Positions 60,176 to 64,000 of a DNA stretch of 64,000 nucleotides are shown here, in pieces. Under the pieces are notes generated by a model that made no database searches, was not told the DNA's origin, and saw only the letters and a program-made list of their open reading frames with translations. Numbering within the stretch: the first letter of the stretch is position 1; every line of letters starts with the position of its first letter. The position numbers and the translations under genes were made by a program. The DNA is from Glycomyces algeriensis (GTDB lineage Bacteria > Actinomycetota > Actinomycetes > Mycobacteriales > Micromonosporaceae). Where the stretch lies: positions 154,524 to 218,523 of the forward strand of contig NZ_JAPZVR010000007.1 in the NCBI RefSeq assembly GCF_027622855.1, given 5' to 3'.

Positions 60176-62458
60176 ATGAGCTCTAACCTCAGTCGCATAT
60201 TGGACTCAGTGGATCCGTTCATCGGCACCGAACCGGCCGATCTGCCCGCGGCGCAGGGACTGGCCGCCAGTTGGTGGTGGCCGAAGGCCCAGGTCGGGAA
60301 CACCCACCCGGGCGCGTGCCATCCGCTCGGCATGGTCTCCGCCTGCGCCTGCTCCGGCGCCTACCCCACCGGATACGGCCGCTACGGCATGTCCACCGAG
60401 GGAGCCCCCGCCCCGCTCTACGACGACTACCTCGCCAGCGGCTTCACCCACTTCCAGCAGTCCGGAACGGGCGCGATCCGCAAGTACTACAACTACTTCC
60501 GCGTCACCCCGATGATCGAGCCGCTCGACGCCCTCGGCACCCGCTGGAAGCTCCAGGACGAGTCGGCCGAGCCCGGCTACTACGCCGCGACCCTTGAGAA
60601 CGGGATCCGCTGCGAGCTCACGGTGGGCGAGAAGACCGCCGTGCACCGGTACACGTTCCCCGAGGCGTCCTCGGCCCGCGTCGTCCTCGACTTCTCTTAC
60701 GGCGGCCTCGCGATCGAGCACGGCACGACGGTGCCGCTGCGGGCCGGTCTCGAGAGCCTCGGGCAAGGGGCCGCGCAGGGGACCGTGGTCATGGAGGGCA
60801 TCCCGCTCTCGGTCTACATCGACTCGGACACGCCCAAGTCGTGGCGCCAGCTGGTCTGGTACGACCGCCGCCGCGTGGACGGCGGCACCCGCCTGGACTT
60901 CGACTACATCCGCCGCACCACGCTGCGCCCCTTCGGCCTCATGTTCATGGGCCCGGCCCGGGCCGGCACCACGATCGAGATCCGCATGGGCTTCTCGATG
61001 CGCGGCACCGGGCAGGCCCGGAGCAACCTCGAGCAGGCCCTGCCCGGCGGCTTCGAGCACGGCTTCGACCGCGTTCGCGCGCAGACCCACGACGCCTGGA
61101 GCGGGTACGCCTCGCAGGTCGAGGTGGACGGCGGCACGCCCGAGCGGCGGACCGTGTTCGCCACCAGCGTCTACCACTCGCTGATCAAGCCGTGCTTCGC
61201 CGAGGACGAGAGCCCGTTCTGGCCTTCCAAGGGGCCCTTCGTGTTCGACATCGCGACGATGTGGGACATGTACAAGACGCAGTTCCCGCTGCTCACCGCC
61301 CTCGACCCGGCGAAGGGCGCGCTGATGCTCGAGTCGCTCGTGCGCATCGCCGAGGAGGAGGGGAACCTCCCGATCGGGTACCGGATGGCGCGCGGCTCGG
61401 ACCGGTTCTTCCGCCAGGCCTCGGCCCTCGCCCACACCGTGCTCGCCGACGGCTACCAGCTGGGACTCGAAGGCCTGGAATGGGACTGGGCGCTCGTCCA
61501 CATGCAGGACGACCTGCGGCGCGGCTACGGCGAGGACTTCGCCGACCGCGGCATCGCGCACCCGGTGAGCCATACGCTCGACCTCGCGACCGGGTACTGG
61601 TGCACGGCGATCGTCGCGCGGGGCCTCGGCGACCACCGGCTCGCGGACGAGCTCGAGGCGAAGTCCCGGGCGTGGACGAACGCGTTCGGCGGCGACGGGC
61701 TCCTGCGCGACTCGAGCTTCTACGAGGGCGGGCGCTGGAACTACTCGTTCCGGCTCCTGCACGACATGGCCGCCCGGATCAAGCTCGCGGGCGGCGACAA
61801 GGAGTTCACGGCCGTCCTCGACCGGTTCTTCGGGTACGGCGCCGGACCGGTGACGCAGCTGGGGGTGCCGCCGTTCGGCCCGGAGTTCGCGATCGGCCAG
61901 GACCTCAACCGCTTCGAGGGCCTCAACAACGAGCCGGACATGGAGGCCCCCTGGGCCTACCACTACGCCGGGCGGCCCGACCGGACCGCCGAGATCGTGC
62001 ACGCCGCGCTCTCGTACCAGTTCGGGACCGGCCGCGGCGGCCTCCCGGGCAACGACGACTCCGGGGCGCTCTCGTCCTGGTACGTGTGGGCCTCGCTGGG
62101 GCTGTTCCCGGTCGCGGGCCAGAACCTGTTCCTGGTCAACGCGCCCGCGTTCGGGGGCGCGAGCCTCCGCTTCGGCGGCAACGACTTCGAGCTCGTGACC
62201 ACCGGTCACGTCGAGTCCGGCATCGGCGAGGACGCCGCCGGCTCCTCGGTGCAGTACGTCCAGGCGGCCCGCTTCAACGGGAAACCGCTGGACTACGGGT
62301 TCCTCACCGGCAACCAGCTGCACGGCGGCGGGCGGCTGGAGATCGAGCTCGGGCCCGAACCTTCCGACTGGGCGACGAAGACGCGCCCGCCGTCCGCCTC
62401 CGACCGGCCCGACCCCGCTCGGGGCGGCGGGGCCCGACTCCAGGAGTTCTCACCGTGA
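60176..62458 (+). CDS. GH92-family alpha-mannosidase-type glycoside hydrolase, 760 aa
   Basis: Starts LDSVDPFIGTEPADLP and continues QVGNTHPGACHPLGMVS and YLASGFTHFQQSGTGAIRKYYNYFRVTP, the GH92 N-terminal beta-sandwich. The catalytic domain ends GLPGNDDSGALSSWYVWASLGLFPVAGQNLFLVNAPAFGGASLRFGGNDFELVTTG. GH92 enzymes are calcium-dependent exo-acting alpha-mannosidases. No signal peptide is visible, so it would act in the cytoplasm, unlike most secreted GH92. It is coupled by a GTGA overlap to a GT4 gene, suggesting a combined mannose-glycan or glycoside pathway. Confidence 0.9.
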   Translation: MSSNLSRILDSVDPFIGTEPADLPAAQGLAASWWWPKAQVGNTHPGACHPLGMVSACACSGAYPTGYGRYGMSTEGAPAPLYDDYLASGFTHFQQSGTGAIRKYYNYFRVTPMIEPLDALGTRWKLQDESAEPGYYAATLENGIRCELTVGEKTAVHRYTFPEASSARVVLDFSYGGLAIEHGTTVPLRAGLESLGQGAAQGTVVMEGIPLSVYIDSDTPKSWRQLVWYDRRRVDGGTRLDFDYIRRTTLRPFGLMFMGPARAGTTIEIRMGFSMRGTGQARSNLEQALPGGFEHGFDRVRAQTHDAWSGYASQVEVDGGTPERRTVFATSVYHSLIKPCFAEDESPFWPSKGPFVFDIATMWDMYKTQFPLLTALDPAKGALMLESLVRIAEEEGNLPIGYRMARGSDRFFRQASALAHTVLADGYQLGLEGLEWDWALVHMQDDLRRGYGEDFADRGIAHPVSHTLDLATGYWCTAIVARGLGDHRLADELEAKSRAWTNAFGGDGLLRDSSFYEGGRWNYSFRLLHDMAARIKLAGGDKEFTAVLDRFFGYGAGPVTQLGVPPFGPEFAIGQDLNRFEGLNNEPDMEAPWAYHYAGRPDRTAEIVHAALSYQFGTGRGGLPGNDDSGALSSWYVWASLGLFPVAGQNLFLVNAPAFGGASLRFGGNDFELVTTGHVESGIGEDAAGSSVQYVQAARFNGKPLDYGFLTGNQLHGGGRLEIELGPEPSDWATKTRPPSASDRPDPARGGGARLQEFSP

Positions 62459-63825
62459 TCCAGCAGCCCCGCGGCCCGCAGCACGGCCGGACCGACCAGT
62501 TCCCGCGCGACGACCACTCCATGCCGGAGGACCGGCCGCGGCGGCGCCTGGTCATCGTGGTCCGCGCCGACCCGGTCATCTGCGGCCACGCCACCGAGGC
62601 GCGCGGCCTCGCCGAGGTCGCCCTCACCCGCGGCTTCGACGACGTGCGCATCGTGACGTGGCCGATCGAGGCGCTGCAGGCGGCGGGGCTGCCGCTGAAA
62701 CCGCTCGACGAACTCCTGCCGTACTCGCCGGGGATCACCGTGGAGCGGCCCGGGCCCGTGGGGGACTACCGGGTCCCGACCGGCCGGCACCTGCTCGGCC
62801 TGGCCGGGCGGCTGTTCGAGCTGTTCACCGACGGGGTGCCGACGGTGTGCATGTCGATGTACCTGACGCCGCATGCGAACGCGGTCGCCGAGGCGCTGCG
62901 GTCGGTGCGCGCCTCGGGGCTGGACGCGGACGTCACGACGATCGCGGAGGCCGTGGGCTCGGACATCACGAACGTAGTCCGCTCCTGCATCAGCGAGGGC
63001 GCGGTCGGGGCGGCGGCGTCCCTGTTCACGGCCTACCTGGCGCACGACCGGGTCGTGGCCGTCTCGGCGTACACGCGCGACCTCATCCTCGAGTCGGCCG
63101 CGCAGGTCGACCTGGCGTGCGGGACCCGGTTCGCCGAGGAAGTGACTGCACGCGTGGAGGTCTCGTACCCGGCGATCGACGCGAGCGCGTACCTCGACCT
63201 CGACCGGTCCGCTGTGGACGAAGCTTTGGCGGCGCGCGGCCTGGCCCGCAACGGCTATCTGCTCTTCCTCTCCCGCGTTGCCGCCGCGAAGGGCGCGGAC
63301 GACCTCATCGCCGCCTACCGGGCGTCGGCGGCGTCCCGCACGCACCGGCTCGTCATCGCCGGGAACGGCCCCGCGCACGCCGAGACCCGGGCGCTCGCGG
63401 GGGACGACCCGCGCATCCTCTTCCTCACCGACGTCGCGGACGAGGAGAAGCCGCTGCTCATGAACGGCTGCGCCGCTTACGCACTGCCGTCGAAGCCGCG
63501 CCCGGAGTTCGTCGAGACCTTCGGCATCGCGCTCGTGGAGAAGATGCTCGCCGGCGGCGGGCCCGTGATCACCACCCGCACCGGCGGCATCCCGGAAGCG
63601 GTGGGGGACACCGCGATCGAGGTCCCGCACTCGGACCCGGCGGCGCTCGCGGCCGCGATCGACCGGGCGCTCGCCATGAGCCCGGCCGAACGGGAGGCCG
63701 CGGCCGAGCGGGCCCGGGCGTACGCGATGCGCTTCGACCGCACGGCGGTCTTCGACAACCTCTTCGCCGGGCTTCTCGACGACCCGGCGTCCCTGCCGGT
63801 CGAAGCCCACGTCACCATCAGCTAA
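62455..63825 (+). CDS. GT4-family glycosyltransferase, 456 aa
   Basis: C-terminal GT-B half: YLLFLSRVAAAKGADDLIAAYRAS, LVIAGNGPAHAETRALAGDDPRILFLTDVADEEKPLLMNGCAAYALPSKPRPEFVETFGIALVEKMLAGGGPVITTRTGGIPEAVGD with the E-x7-E donor-binding motif. The N-terminal half starts near residue 27. Start is GTG 62455 overlapping the GH92 stop; an ATG at 62521 is possible. It is tightly coupled to GH92, so the pair may rework one mannose-containing product. The donor is inferred to be a nucleotide sugar. Confidence 0.9.
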   Translation: MIQQPRGPQHGRTDQFPRDDHSMPEDRPRRRLVIVVRADPVICGHATEARGLAEVALTRGFDDVRIVTWPIEALQAAGLPLKPLDELLPYSPGITVERPGPVGDYRVPTGRHLLGLAGRLFELFTDGVPTVCMSMYLTPHANAVAEALRSVRASGLDADVTTIAEAVGSDITNVVRSCISEGAVGAAASLFTAYLAHDRVVAVSAYTRDLILESAAQVDLACGTRFAEEVTARVEVSYPAIDASAYLDLDRSAVDEALAARGLARNGYLLFLSRVAAAKGADDLIAAYRASAASRTHRLVIAGNGPAHAETRALAGDDPRILFLTDVADEEKPLLMNGCAAYALPSKPRPEFVETFGIALVEKMLAGGGPVITTRTGGIPEAVGDTAIEVPHSDPAALAAAIDRALAMSPAEREAAAERARAYAMRFDRTAVFDNLFAGLLDDPASLPVEAHVTIS

Positions 63826-63972
63826 CCCTTGACCTGCGATAACGCCGCCGTCCCGAAGTTTCGCAAAAAATCTTCGGAACCGGGGCAACCTTCGGGGCGC
63901 CCGCGGCAACCTCATGACGGTGCGGCAACCCGGCTCCGTCGCACCCACTAACCACAACCAGGGGAGGGCGCC

Positions 63973-64000
63973 ATGTCCTCACCGCATAGCAAGCAGCGCA
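63973..64000 (+). CDS. Start of a gene cut by the window edge
   Basis: ATG at 63973 with a good GGGAGG at 63962-63967 opens an ORF reading MSSPHSKQR to the end of the window. Too short to identify. Its closeness to the GH92/GT4 pair could mean the same operon or a transporter, but nothing can be seen. Confidence 0.4.

Overview
The window is very GC-rich DNA (about 70% by eye) with short 4-base ATGA/GTGA gene overlaps, many TetR regulators and a high density of GTG starts. The gene content (alr-hydrolase-tsaE-tsaB-rimI-tsaD, a PopR-like regulator with a ClpP pair, WXG100-type secreted proteins, a metE gene behind a cobalamin riboswitch) points to a high-GC actinomycete, perhaps near Glycomycetaceae or Micromonosporaceae. 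The family-level guess is inference. The first 90 bases are almost pure G/C runs and may be a contig edge.

Layout. 0.1-8.0 kb holds small regulator-plus-enzyme modules: a TetR flanked by two paralogous short-chain dehydrogenases that share four operator-like sites; a RibD-type reductase; an Old Yellow Enzyme divergent from its TetR; a TetR divergent from a paired SMR efflux system; and an ArsR/AHSA1 pair. 8.0-9.6 kb has a PopR-like regulator ending in LAA, convergent with a two-gene clpP operon whose second subunit lacks the catalytic serine. 9.7-15.9 kb has a lipoprotein, a CitA/CitB-type two-component system and a divergent tctCBA tripartite tricarboxylate transporter operon. 15.9-20.4 kb has membrane proteins, a TetR with a 38-base palindrome and a DAACS dicarboxylate symporter. 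20.6-25.5 kb has a two-gene Fluc/CrcB fluoride channel, simple-sequence repeats, a large secreted subtilisin and a frameshifted HEAT-like pseudogene.

25.7-31.9 kb is an accessory stretch of lower apparent GC: a secreted lamin-tail protein and two divergent groups of WXG100-like proteins, a DUF1023 hydrolase and membrane-anchored or lipid-anchored partners. 32.0-40.9 kb returns to core genes: an SDR, cobalamin riboswitch plus metE, alr, an alpha/beta hydrolase and the t6A/RimI cluster tsaE-tsaB-rimI-tsaD. 40.9-59.8 kb is mixed: TetR/MFS, DinB, three aminoglycoside-phosphotransferase-fold kinases, a beta-lactamase-type hydrolase coupled to a NarL-type two-component system, an SDR with DoxX-size membrane partner and TetR, an EEP nuclease/phosphatase, a second RibD-type reductase, an S66 LD-carboxypeptidase and a histidine phosphatase. 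60.2-63.8 kb is a GH92 mannosidase translationally coupled to a GT4 glycosyltransferase, followed by the start of another gene.

Most distinctive non-coding features: a 19-base palindromic repeat present in triplicate at two loci 16 kb apart (34-base spacing at one, 43-44 at the other); several perfect 6- and 8-base simple repeats able to form G-quadruplexes; and at least six clear palindromic operators lying between TetR-type regulators and their divergent partners.
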